Assembly: GCA_024235915.1 (NCBI GenBank)
Contig: JACKLO010000008.1
Location: 62,001-126,000 of the forward strand
Length of the DNA stretch: 64,000 bases
Reading direction: 5' to 3'
Source of the DNA: Burkholderiaceae bacterium
GTDB lineage: Bacteria; Pseudomonadota; Gammaproteobacteria; Burkholderiales; Burkholderiaceae_C
This document shows positions 25,069 to 32,337 of the stretch, piece by piece. Position numbers and translations under genes: made by a program. Below the pieces are notes generated by a model. The model was not told the DNA's origin, did not search any database, and saw only the letters and a list, made by a program, of their open reading frames with translations. The number at the start of each line of letters is the position of its first letter. Within the stretch, counting starts at the first letter, position 1.

Positions 25069-25986
25069 ATGGAAATCGCCCTCGTCATCCTCGTCATCGC
25101 GGTCATCTTCATCGTCCGCACCTTCAAGATCGTGCCGCAGCAGCAGGCCTGGGTGATCGAGCGCCTGGGCAAGTACGACCGCACGCTGACCCCCGGGCTG
25201 AAGTTCCTGGTGCCTTTCATCGAGCGCGTGGCCTACAAACATTCGCTCAAGGAAGTGCCGCTGGACGTCCCAAGCCAGGTCTGCATCACCAAGGACAACA
25301 CCCAGCTCCAGGTGGACGGCATCCTCTACTTCCAGGTCACCGACCCCATGCGCGCCAGCTATGGCAGCAGCGACTACATCGTGGCCATCACGCAGTTGGC
25401 GCAGACCACGCTGCGCAGCGTGATCGGCAAGATGGAACTCGACAAGACCTTCGAGGAGCGCGATTTGATCAACGCCAGCGTCGTCAGCGCGCTCGACGAG
25501 GCAGCCCTGACCTGGGGCGTGAAGGTTCTGCGCTACGAGATCAAGGACCTCACGCCGCCCGCGGCCATCCTGCACGCCATGCAGGCCCAGATCACCGCCG
25601 AACGCGAGAAACGCGCACTGATCGCGGCCTCCGAAGGCCGCCGACAGGAACAGATCAACATCGCCACCGGCGAGCGGGAAGCCTTCATCGCGCGCTCTGA
25701 AGGCGAGAAGCAGGCGGAGATCAACACCGCCCAGGGTCAGGCCGCCGCCATCGTCGCCGTGGCCGAAGCGACGGCCAGCGCCATCCGCCAGGTGGCGGCT
25801 GCGATCCAGTCGCCGGGCGGCGACCAGGCCGTGCAGCTGAAGGTCGCCGAGAAGGCAGTGGAGGCCTATGCGCAGCTGGCGCAGAAGAACAACACCATGA
25901 TCGTGCCCGGCAACATGAGCGAGGTCTCCGGACTGATCGGCACGGCGATGGCGCTGATCAAGAGCCCGACGAACGCGCAGCGCTGA
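25069..25986 (+). CDS. qmcA: SPFH/band 7 protein, QmcA-like
   Basis: 305 residues. N-terminal membrane anchor (IALVILVIAVIFIVRTF), then the band 7 domain with VPQQQAWVIERLGKYDRTL and VPLDVPSQVCITKDN, and a long coiled C-terminal helix rich in Glu/Ala (about 185-250). Paralogue of stomatin, pairs with the upstream NfeD protein and probably forms large membrane assemblies. The DUF2237 gene starts right after its stop. Confidence 0.93.
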   Translation: MEIALVILVIAVIFIVRTFKIVPQQQAWVIERLGKYDRTLTPGLKFLVPFIERVAYKHSLKEVPLDVPSQVCITKDNTQLQVDGILYFQVTDPMRASYGSSDYIVAITQLAQTTLRSVIGKMELDKTFEERDLINASVVSALDEAALTWGVKVLRYEIKDLTPPAAILHAMQAQITAEREKRALIAASEGRRQEQINIATGEREAFIARSEGEKQAEINTAQGQAAAIVAVAEATASAIRQVAAAIQSPGGDQAVQLKVAEKAVEAYAQLAQKNNTMIVPGNMSEVSGLIGTAMALIKSPTNAQR

Positions 25987-25988
25987 GC

Positions 25989-26363
25989 ATGGCCGCAGCG
26001 CGCAATGTGCTCGGTGGGCCACTGCAGCCCTGCGGCTACGACCCGCTGACCGGCTGGCGGCGGGACGGCTGCTGCCACACCGACGAGCACGACCACGGCA
26101 GCCACGTCATCTGCGCGCGCATGACGGTGGGCTTTCTGAACTTCCAGATGGAGCGGGGCAATGACCTCATCACGCCGCGTCCAGCGCACCGCTTCCGCGG
26201 CCTGAAGCCGGGAGACCGCTGGTGCGTCTGCGCACTGCGCTGGAAAGAGGCCTACGACGCCGGCTGCGCCCCACCCGTGGTGCTGGCGGCCACGCACCAG
26301 CGGGCCCTGGATTTCGTGCTCGTCGACTGGCTCAAGGCCCACGCGGCCGACGCGGTCGGTTAG
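25989..26363 (+). CDS. DUF2237 family protein
   Basis: 124 residues matching the whole DUF2237 family: NVLGGPLQPCGYDPLTGWRR, DGCCHTDEHDHGSHVICA, the GNDLITP and FRGLKPGDRWCVCALRW segments, and a C-terminal APPVVLAATH. Conserved Cys and His residues suggest metal binding. Function not established. It follows the SPFH gene by 2 nt and ends 18 nt before tRNA-Ser. Confidence 0.88.
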   Translation: MAAARNVLGGPLQPCGYDPLTGWRRDGCCHTDEHDHGSHVICARMTVGFLNFQMERGNDLITPRPAHRFRGLKPGDRWCVCALRWKEAYDAGCAPPVVLAATHQRALDFVLVDWLKAHAADAVG

Positions 26364-26381
26364 ACTAATGGGCTGTCCCGC

Positions 26382-26472
26382 GGAGGGATGGATGAGTGGT
26401 TTAAGTCGCACGCCTGGAAAGCGTGTGTGGGTTAACAGCCCACCGCGGGTTCGAATCCCGCTCCCTCCGCCA
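26382..26472 (+). tRNA. tRNA-Ser (anticodon GGA)
   Basis: 91 nt with encoded CCA. Acceptor stem GGAGGGA/TCCCTCC with discriminator G, anticodon loop CTGGAAA in the stem CACGC/GCGTG, a long class-II variable arm, and T-arm CGGGTTCGAATCCCG. The 3' end is the attachment site of the element that follows; insertion has left the tRNA sequence intact. Confidence 0.97.
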
Positions 26473-26473
26473 G
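26458..26473 (+). repeat. attL: 16-bp core in the tRNA-Ser 3' end
   Basis: CCGCTCCCTCCGCCAG occurs here and again, identical and in the same orientation, at 35409-35424. The bases next to both copies differ. This is the target duplication expected for a tyrosine recombinase using the tRNA 3' end, and the integrase gene lies just inside. Confidence 0.9.
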
Positions 26474-26479
26474 GATACT

Positions 26480-26523
26480 CCCTCACCAAGGTGCACGACA
26501 GTGCAAAACAGTGAGGGTTTTTT
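26480..26523 (+). terminator. Terminator just inside attL
   Basis: Stem CCCTCAC/GTGAGGG (26480-26486 with 26511-26517), an inner GCAC/GTGC stem, then six T residues. It ends tRNA-Ser transcripts inside the element and so replaces the tRNA's own terminator, which now lies beyond attR at 35439-35458. Confidence 0.75.
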
Positions 26524-26623
26524 GTTTCTAAGCCGTTGATTTGACAACGGTTTTTCCCTCCCTGATAGTCGTTTCAGTGCACCGACGCCGCAGTGTCAGT
26601 GCAACCGCTCGCCGCCCGAAATC

Positions 26624-26668
26624 GGGGGACCAGCGGGGGACCAGCGGGGGACCAGAGCCTGGTCCCCC
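26624..26668 (+). repeat. Tandem GGGGGACCAGC repeats, left end of the element
   Basis: Three direct 11-bp units (26624, 26635, 26646) and one inverted copy CTGGTCCCCC (26659-26668), between attL and the integrase start. The same unit recurs near attR at 35344-35365. Position and spacing suit arm-type binding sites of the integrase; the inverted copy can also form a hairpin in front of int. Confidence 0.65.
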
Positions 26669-26688
26669 GGAAACGGAAGGGGGAACCA

Positions 26689-27984
26689 ATGGCCATTCAC
26701 CTGCTGGAACCGCGCCAAGTCCTGGCCGCCGATGCCGACCTGCAAGATGGCGGTGGGCTGTTGCTTCGCATCGGCGGCAACCGTGCCGCGTGGGTGCTGC
26801 GCTACACGGCGCCATCGGGCCGGCGCCGCGAAATGGGCCTGGGCCCCTGCCCGCGCGAGTCCCTGGCCCTGGCCGGCCAAAGCCTGCGCCAGGCGCGCGA
26901 GGATGCCCGCCGGGCCGATGACCTGCTGCGCCAGGGTGTCGACCCCCTGGACGAGCGCGAGCGCATCAAGCGCGAAGCCGCAGAGGCTGCTGCCGAGGTC
27001 AAGGCCACTGAGCAGGCGCAGCAGGCCCGCGCGTCCCTGACCCTGGCCCGCTGCGCGCGCAGCTACCACGAGCGCGTGATCGAGCCGAGCCGCACCACGA
27101 AGCACTCGGCGCAGTGGATCGCCAGCCTGCAAAACCACATGCCGCCAGAGCTGTGGGATGCGCCGATCGACAGCATCACGGCGCCCGCGCTGCTGCGGGG
27201 CCTGCTGACCATCAAGCCGCACAAGCGGGCCCGCAACCTGAAGGGCGACACCTTGCCCGAAACGCTGCGTCGCATCCGGCAGCGGCTGGACGCCATCTTC
27301 GAGGACGCGATCTTTCACGGGCACTGCAGCGCGAACCCGGCCGCGGTGATCCGGCGCAAGCTGCGCGAGGAAGGCCCGCAGCGTGCCACCGGCAAGCTGG
27401 CCGCGCTGCCCTATGCCGAGGTGCCCGCGCTGATGGCCAAGCTGCGCACCGTGCCCGGCACCGCCGCCCGGGCCCTGGAGCTGGCCGTGCTGACCGTGGC
27501 GCGCACCTCCGAGGTGCTGGAGGCGCCCTGGGAGGAATTCGACCTGCAGGCCGGCGTGTGGCGCGTGAGTGCCGAGCGCATGAAGGCCGGCGAGGAGCAC
27601 GTGGTGCACCTGCCTCCGCGGGCCGTGGAAATCCTGCAGGCGCAGGTGGGCCAGGACGCGCGCCTGGTGTTCCCGTCGCCCATGCGCAAGCCTGACGGCA
27701 CCGTGCGCCCGTTGTCCAACATGGCCATGCTGGTGACGCTGGGCCGCATGGGCATGCGCGAGCGCACCACGGTGCACGGGTTGTGCCGCGCGAGCTTCAG
27801 CACCTGGGCAAACGAGACCGGCGCCGCGCGCCCGGATGTAATCGAGGCCTGTCTGGCGCACCGCGAGGGCGACCGGATCAGGGCCAGCTACAACCGCGCC
27901 CGATTCGACGCCGAGCGGCGCGAGCTGCTGCGCACCTGGGCCGACTACGTGAGCCGGCCAGCGCTGGCCCTGGTGGCGGCATGA
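26689..27984 (+). CDS. Tyrosine recombinase/integrase of the satellite
   Basis: 431 residues from the ATG at 26689, preceded by GGAAGGGGG as ribosome-binding site. N-terminal DUF4102-type arm-binding domain (AIHLLEPRQVLAADADLQDG), central SAM-like domain (about 125-200) and catalytic domain with Arg in LTVARTSEVLEAPWEEF, His/Arg in VHGLCRASFSTWANE and Tyr near IRASYNRARF. P4/CP4-57 type, the class that uses tRNA 3' ends. It points away from attL. Confidence 0.93.
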   Translation: MAIHLLEPRQVLAADADLQDGGGLLLRIGGNRAAWVLRYTAPSGRRREMGLGPCPRESLALAGQSLRQAREDARRADDLLRQGVDPLDERERIKREAAEAAAEVKATEQAQQARASLTLARCARSYHERVIEPSRTTKHSAQWIASLQNHMPPELWDAPIDSITAPALLRGLLTIKPHKRARNLKGDTLPETLRRIRQRLDAIFEDAIFHGHCSANPAAVIRRKLREEGPQRATGKLAALPYAEVPALMAKLRTVPGTAARALELAVLTVARTSEVLEAPWEEFDLQAGVWRVSAERMKAGEEHVVHLPPRAVEILQAQVGQDARLVFPSPMRKPDGTVRPLSNMAMLVTLGRMGMRERTTVHGLCRASFSTWANETGAARPDVIEACLAHREGDRIRASYNRARFDAERRELLRTWADYVSRPALALVAA

Positions 27985-28098
27985 TTCCGCCGGCATACCG
28001 CCGGCAACCGGCGCCGCTGCGGATCAGCGGCAAGGCGGGCCGGCAGGCTGATTGAGCAGCCTGCCGACCCTAATCACCCTCACTGCAAGGAGTGAAGA

Positions 28099-28437
28099 AT
28101 GACTGTCGAAACTGTAAACGCCAGCGGCAAGACCGAGGCCGCCGAGGCGCTGCCCCGTGAGTCCGTGGAAACGGTGCTCGGCGCCATTGCCAGCGAGCTG
28201 TGGAGCGCCCGCGATTTGCTGGTCAACGCCGACGATGTGACGCGCGAAATGATGGGCGCCATCGCCATGATCGAGAAAGCCGGCGCCCTGGCAGAGGAGG
28301 CGGTGATGGCCTGCGGCGGGGCAGGCGTTGCCGAGCTGCGGCATTGGCTGTACGGCACGTCGACCGCGGCCGCACTAGATGCGCTGAAGGCCCGCGGGGG
28401 CACGCTTGTCCGTGGCGAAGAGACGACCGCCACCTGA
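28099..28437 (+). CDS. Hypothetical protein of the satellite
   Basis: 112 residues, acidic, mostly helical, with no recognised family. A good ribosome-binding site (AAGGAGTG) precedes the ATG. The central part ELWSARDLLVNADDVTREMM and a Gly/Ala-rich stretch near residue 75 are the only features. Lies between the integrase and an HTH gene, where small regulatory or accessory proteins are usual in such elements. Confidence 0.65.
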   Translation: MTVETVNASGKTEAAEALPRESVETVLGAIASELWSARDLLVNADDVTREMMGAIAMIEKAGALAEEAVMACGGAGVAELRHWLYGTSTAAALDALKARGGTLVRGEETTAT

Positions 28438-28443
28438 TAGGTC

Positions 28444-28905
28444 ATGCCGCTCCACGTGGACCCCTCGGAGCTCAGTGCTGCTGAGGTGGAAGAGTGCGCC
28501 AGGCTCTTGGTGGAGCGGCTCGTGAGCTTTCTTGACCTGCCAGACGCTTGGAATGTTGGCAGGGTATCTCTGCCCCGCGAGCGAGATGTCTCGCTCCGAA
28601 TTGCGCTCACTTTGGCGAACTCGATCGTGAGCCTTTACGAGTGCGCTCCAACAGACCCGCAGCGCCGAGCTCAAGTTGCGCGGGCTGCGGCGGTTCACGC
28701 GTCAATGGCAGTTCGGGAGAAGTTCGGCGGTCGAACCATTTGGATCGACTCGGCAGCATCGCGGAACCGCAAAGCGGCGGAGACGATCATCGCCGCCGGA
28801 ATGGCGGCCGGCCGCCCGCTGCCTGAGGTCTTCGAAGAGGCAGGCGTCTCACGGCGCACGGGGTATCGGATCAGGGACCGATTGCTGTCCCGACGACCGA
28901 GGTAG
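28444..28905 (+). CDS. Helix-turn-helix protein, Mor-like
   Basis: 153 residues. The C-terminal part (about 95-150) reads GGRTIWIDSAASRNRKAAET, later LPEVFEEAGVSRRTGYRIRD, a helix-turn-helix like the Mor/C activator family of Mu-type phages. The N-terminal half is helical and acidic without a recognised domain. Six nt after the previous ORF. A transcriptional role is inferred; the codon use here is less GC-rich than in chromosomal neighbours. Confidence 0.6.
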   Translation: MPLHVDPSELSAAEVEECARLLVERLVSFLDLPDAWNVGRVSLPRERDVSLRIALTLANSIVSLYECAPTDPQRRAQVARAAAVHASMAVREKFGGRTIWIDSAASRNRKAAETIIAAGMAAGRPLPEVFEEAGVSRRTGYRIRDRLLSRRPR

Positions 28906-28957
28906 GCCCGTACTGTGCCAAATCAGGTGCGGTTAGTTTCGCTTCGCTGAATACGCT

Positions 28958-28987
28958 CCCTTCGTCGCCACTAAGTGCGACGAAGGG
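28958..28987 (+). promoter_or_regulatory. Inverted repeat upstream of the AlpA-like gene
   Basis: Perfect 11-bp arms CCCTTCGTCGC / GCGACGAAGGG (28958-28968 and 28977-28987) around an 8-nt spacer. Its right arm ends in the ribosome-binding site of the next gene. Candidate operator for the AlpA-like or the Mor-like protein, or an mRNA hairpin hiding the ribosome-binding site. Confidence 0.6.
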
Positions 28988-28995
28988 ACCGTAAA

Positions 28996-29319
28996 TTGCA
29001 GCATAGCGACACCACCCAAAGCCCCAGCGCATCCACTGCAACGCGCGCCAGCAGCAGACCCGAGCCGCGCTCAGTGCTGCTGACTTCCGAGCAGGCCGCC
29101 CGCGAAATGTTCGGGATCAGCGAGCGTGCTTTCCACGCACTGCGCGGTGAGCCCTGGATGCCTACTCCGGTGACGTTGGGCCCGCGAACTGTTCGGTGGG
29201 TGCGCCACGAACTGGAGGCAGCGGTGGCACAGATGCCGCGGCAGTCTTCTGATGGCGCAGCCGAGCCCGTGCAACTGCGCCGCGGGCGCATTGAGGCCAT
29301 GAAGCGCGGCGGCGCCTGA
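28996..29319 (+). CDS. AlpA/excisionase-like DNA-binding protein
   Basis: 107 residues from TTG at 28996, chosen because AAGGGA lies 7 nt upstream; the in-frame GTG at 28975 falls inside the palindrome. After a Ser/Thr/Arg-rich N-terminus, residues about 30-75 (LLTSEQAAREMFGISERAFH, VRWVRHELEAAV) form a winged helix of the AlpA/MerR type. AlpA proteins activate satellites and P4-like elements or act as excisionases. Its TGA overlaps the next ATG. Confidence 0.72.
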   Translation: MQHSDTTQSPSASTATRASSRPEPRSVLLTSEQAAREMFGISERAFHALRGEPWMPTPVTLGPRTVRWVRHELEAAVAQMPRQSSDGAAEPVQLRRGRIEAMKRGGA

Positions 29320-29447
29320 TGCAGGCCCCCGCCTACCCGCCACCGCTGCGCCGGTGGCCGCGTCCTGGCCAAGTGCGGCAACCACGGCCAGCGCTGCGCC
29401 TGCCTGGCATGCGCCACCGTTCGAAGAATCGACGGGGGGGCCGGTGA
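29319..29447 (+). CDS. 42-residue basic ORF coupled on both sides
   Basis: ATG at 29319 shares TGATG with the stop of the AlpA-like gene, and its TGA (29445-29447) shares TGATG with the replication gene start. The product is rich in Arg and Pro and ends in RRGGR. No family recognised. It may be a small protein or simply a translational relay that lets ribosomes reach the replication gene. Confidence 0.45.
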   Translation: MQAPAYPPPLRRWPRPGQVRQPRPALRLPGMRHRSKNRRGGR

Positions 29448-30940
29448 TGGGTGGCGACTCGCCTGTCATCCTGTCGGTCATCGCCAGTGTCGAGGCCGAG
29501 CAGGCGGTGCTGGGTGCGCTGTTGGGCGACCCTGAAACCGCCGGGCCACTTGTGGACGCGGTTTCGCTACGGGCGCAGGACTTCGAGGACGCTGACCACG
29601 CATGCATCTTCGGCGCGATGCAGGCTCTACGGTCGACGAGTCGTCCTGTCGACGTGTTCACGGTGCGCGAGCAGTTGCAGGGCATGGGGCACGCTGCCGC
29701 GCTGATCAACCTCGTCTACCTCAACGAACTGGCCCAGTCAGTACCGAGTGGGCGCAACGCCGGGCGCTATGCGCAGATCGTGCGCGACAAGGCGCAGCGC
29801 CGCGAGATCCAGACGGCAGCCCTGGCCCTGGGCCGCGCGGTGTCCGCTGGTGGTGGTGTCGGCGACGAGCAGGCGCTGCGGTCTGCGTCGGAGTTGATCG
29901 AGCAGTTGCGCGCCATCGTGCAGCCGCCGGCAAAGGAAAGCGGACTACCGATCGAGTGGGCGCGTGAGCTGCCCGACGATGCGCAGGTTCCCGAGCAGTT
30001 GATCGAGGGCGTTTTCACGGTCGGCGGGCTGTCTGCCGTGTGCGGGCCGTCCAACTCCGGGAAGTCCTTCCTGATGGCCCACATAGCGCTGTGCCTGGAC
30101 CACGGTGTGGACTTCCTGGGTGTGCGCCGCGTGAAGCGTGCGCCGGTGCTGTACGTGGCCGCCGAAGGGGCGTCGACGATGCGCGCACGATTCCAGGCCG
30201 ATGGCCGGCACTTCGACCGGCGTGCCGATCGCCTGGCCATGGTGTCGGCATCCCTCAACCTGCTGGAACCCAGCGCCGACATCGATGCGCTGATCGCCAC
30301 GGCGCGACAGATCCAGCAGCAGGTCGGCGAGCCGCTGGGCCTGATCGTGATCGACACCCTGGCCCGCGTCATGGCCGGCGGCGACGAGAACGCGGCGGTG
30401 GACATGGGCCGGCTGATCGGTGGGTGCGACCGACTGCGCGAGGCCACCGGCGCCCACGTGGCACTCGTGCACCACATGGGCAAAGACCTGAGCCGCGGAG
30501 CGCGTGGGCACTCATCACTTCGGGCCGCGCTGGATACCGAGATCGAGGTCTCCGTCGACGAGGCCACGCGCACGCATCACGCGAAGGTCACCAAGCAGCG
30601 TGACCTGGCCAGCAAGGGCGAGACGTTTGGATTCAAGCTGGTTCCCGTTGAGCTTGGCGTCGACCAGTGGGGCGGCGCGGTCACATCGTGCGCTGTGGTG
30701 GCGTCGGAGGTCGGCATCGGCACGCCGGCACCGCGCAAGCTGACGGCATCGCAACAGGCCGTCATGGGCTACCTCAGTGGCCAGGATCAAGGCGTGCGGC
30801 GCGCGCAGGTGGTGAAGGCCCTGGAACCCCAAGGTGTGAGCAAGTCCAGGGCCTATGCCGCCCTGACAGAGCTGCAGATCGCCGGCCTGGTGGTCGAGGT
30901 CCAGGGCCTGGTCTACATGCCCAAAGGTGCCGCCGAATGA
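29447..30940 (+). CDS. Replication protein: DnaB-N domain fused to RepA-like ATPase
   Basis: 497 residues from the ATG at 29447. N-terminal domain (about 8-110: SVEAEQAVLGALLGDPETAG, YLNELAQSVPSGRNAGRYAQ) resembles the N-terminal domain of DnaB helicase. Then an AAA_25/RepA-type ATPase with Walker A GPSNSGKS (about 200-207), Walker B GLIVIDTLARVM (about 300), HHMGKD, and a C-terminal winged helix (about 430-490). Probable replicative helicase/initiator of the element. Its TGA overlaps the next start (ATGA). Confidence 0.82.
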   Translation: MGGDSPVILSVIASVEAEQAVLGALLGDPETAGPLVDAVSLRAQDFEDADHACIFGAMQALRSTSRPVDVFTVREQLQGMGHAAALINLVYLNELAQSVPSGRNAGRYAQIVRDKAQRREIQTAALALGRAVSAGGGVGDEQALRSASELIEQLRAIVQPPAKESGLPIEWARELPDDAQVPEQLIEGVFTVGGLSAVCGPSNSGKSFLMAHIALCLDHGVDFLGVRRVKRAPVLYVAAEGASTMRARFQADGRHFDRRADRLAMVSASLNLLEPSADIDALIATARQIQQQVGEPLGLIVIDTLARVMAGGDENAAVDMGRLIGGCDRLREATGAHVALVHHMGKDLSRGARGHSSLRAALDTEIEVSVDEATRTHHAKVTKQRDLASKGETFGFKLVPVELGVDQWGGAVTSCAVVASEVGIGTPAPRKLTASQQAVMGYLSGQDQGVRRAQVVKALEPQGVSKSRAYAALTELQIAGLVVEVQGLVYMPKGAAE

Positions 30941-31275
30941 GTTTCCCGCCTTCCCGTTTTGTCCCACGGGAAACCGTGGGAACTGAGCGCCCGGGCTTTC
31001 CCGTTTCCCGTCCCCCCTTAGGGGACGGGAAACGGGAAACCGACGCCGAGGCCATGGCTGGTCGATACGCCAGGCGCCTAACGCCGGCCAAGCTGATGAA
31101 GTTGGAGATGTCGCTTGCCGCTGGCTTCGAGCCAGAGCCAGACCCGGCCGGAACTGCCTTCGACCGCCTGGCCGTCGACCTGGGCCTGGCCGTGGAGTGG
31201 GCCGGGCCGATCCGGCGCAGGGTCAATGCCGCGGTGGTCAAGCCTGCCCCGGCGGGTCAAGGGGGCAGCCGGTGA
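30937..31275 (+). CDS. Hypothetical protein spanning a repeat-rich region
   Basis: 112 residues, starting at the ATG that overlaps the replication gene stop. The first third is encoded by repeated TTTCCCG units and hairpins and is low-complexity (Arg/Pro/Gly). The rest (AEAMAGRYARRLTPAKLMKL, later FDRLAVDLGLAVEWAGPIRR) looks like a small folded domain. Function unknown. Confidence 0.55.
   Translation: MSFPPSRFVPRETVGTERPGFPVSRPPLGDGKRETDAEAMAGRYARRLTPAKLMKLEMSLAAGFEPEPDPAGTAFDRLAVDLGLAVEWAGPIRRRVNAAVVKPAPAGQGGSR
30943..31039 (+). repeat. TTCCCG iterons with a 19-bp perfect palindrome
   Basis: Seven TTCCCG/CGGGAA units in about 100 bp. They form a GAAA-capped 8-bp hairpin (30962-30981) and a perfect 19-bp stem (30997-31015 with 31021-31039, 5-nt loop). 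Located directly behind the replication gene, so a candidate replication origin or single-strand initiation site of the element. Confidence 0.6.
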
Positions 31276-31372
31276 CCGGCCCCCCCATCGGGTCCTGTCC
31301 AGGGGTCCGAAGACGGGTGCATTCGGGCCCCGATTCTGGACTGTTCATAGCTATTACCTAAGGGGTCAAGTC

Positions 31373-31903
31373 ATGTTGATTAACCTAGACAATGAGTTCA
31401 AGCAGGTACTTCTGGCCCGCATGGTCGGCGTCGATCCGTCTGCGATCAGCCACGCGGTGGCCGATGGCCGCCTGCCGGCCGGCGGCACGCTGGGTGAGGC
31501 GCTGCTGGCCTACTGCCACCGCCTGCGCGAGCAGGCTGCCGGCCGGCTGGGTGCCGAGCCTGGAGGCCTGGATCTGGCCACCGAGCGCGCCGCGCTGGCA
31601 CGCGCGCAGCGTGAGGGCATCGAGATCAAGAACGCGGTGGCCCGCGGCAGCTATGCCCCCATCACGATGCTGGCCGAGGTCCTGGCCACCGCCAGCCAGG
31701 CCGTGGCCGAGCGTTTCGAGCACCTGCCTGGTCAGGTGCGCAAGGCCTGCCCCGACCTGCCACCCGTCGCCATCGAGCGCGTGCTGGCCGTGATCGCGTC
31801 GGCCCGCAATGAGTGGGTCCGGCAGACGGCCGAGCTGGTCACGGCCAGGGTGCTGGACGACGATGAACCGGACGAGGCGCCGGAGCCGGAGGCCGAGCCG
31901 TGA
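31373..31903 (+). CDS. Probable terminase small subunit (Nu1-like)
   Basis: 176 residues from the ATG at 31373 (ribosome-binding site AGGGGT). N-terminal helix-turn-helix (FKQVLLARMVGVDPSAISHA), a long helical middle (ATERAALARAQREGIEIKNA and following) and an acidic C-terminal tail, the layout of Nu1-type small terminase subunits that recognise the packaging site. No large subunit follows, so it would have to redirect a helper's enzyme. The next ORF starts at the overlapping GTGA. Confidence 0.68.
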   Translation: MLINLDNEFKQVLLARMVGVDPSAISHAVADGRLPAGGTLGEALLAYCHRLREQAAGRLGAEPGGLDLATERAALARAQREGIEIKNAVARGSYAPITMLAEVLATASQAVAERFEHLPGQVRKACPDLPPVAIERVLAVIASARNEWVRQTAELVTARVLDDDEPDEAPEPEAEP

Positions 31904-32286
31904 CGCCAGCCCAGCGCCCACCTCGCCGCACGCTGCGCCGGCAGCATCGCATGCTGCCGGCCCTTGACGCGCGCCTGGCGCACGCTGCGCTGTCCACCCT
32001 GCAGCGCAGCGAGCGGTTGTTGGCCGAGCTGGTGCACCGTGGTCGCGCCGTCGACCTGCACGCCATCCTGGCCGCCGCCTGGTCGACCTTTGGCACCAGT
32101 GCCTGGTGGGTGGCCGACCTGCGCGAGCGCGGCCTGATCGGCGATGCTGAGGGCAAGGCCACCGGCGATGCACTCGGCGCCCTGTACCGCGCTGGTGGCA
32201 CGCTGGGACAGTACCGGCTGCTCCGCGTGGAAGGCCGCCGCGCGAACGTGGGCCGCTGCTGGCGCCTGGAGTGTGCCCGCGGGTGA
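31900..32286 (+). CDS. Hypothetical basic protein
   Basis: 128 residues from GTG at 31900, which overlaps the small-terminase stop (GTGA). Very basic N-terminus (QRPPRRTLRRQHRM), a helical centre and a C-terminal RLLRVEGRRANVGRCWRLE that could be a small winged-helix or beta-rich tail. No family recognised; position between packaging and capsid genes suggests a head-assembly or DNA-binding role. Confidence 0.6.
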   Translation: MTPAQRPPRRTLRRQHRMLPALDARLAHAALSTLQRSERLLAELVHRGRAVDLHAILAAAWSTFGTSAWWVADLRERGLIGDAEGKATGDALGALYRAGGTLGQYRLLRVEGRRANVGRCWRLECARG

Positions 32287-32313
32287 TGGTGTCACCACCC
32301 CGGTGTCATCACG
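32287..32313 (+). repeat. 27-bp direct repeat, copy 1 (upstream of protease-capsid gene)
   Basis: Contains two GGTGTCAYCAC units 14 bp apart. The 27-bp block is repeated with one mismatch at 32820-32846, 533 bp away, between the protease and capsid parts of the next gene. Possible operator pair or recombination scar. Confidence 0.7.
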
Positions 32314-32337
32314 TGGGCGCCCGGCCACGATGGGCGG

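Noticed and set aside
26624..26668. Regular short repeats as a CRISPR array
   Set aside because: Units are 11 bp, contiguous, without unique spacers, and no cas gene is present. No CRISPR array was seen anywhere in the window.
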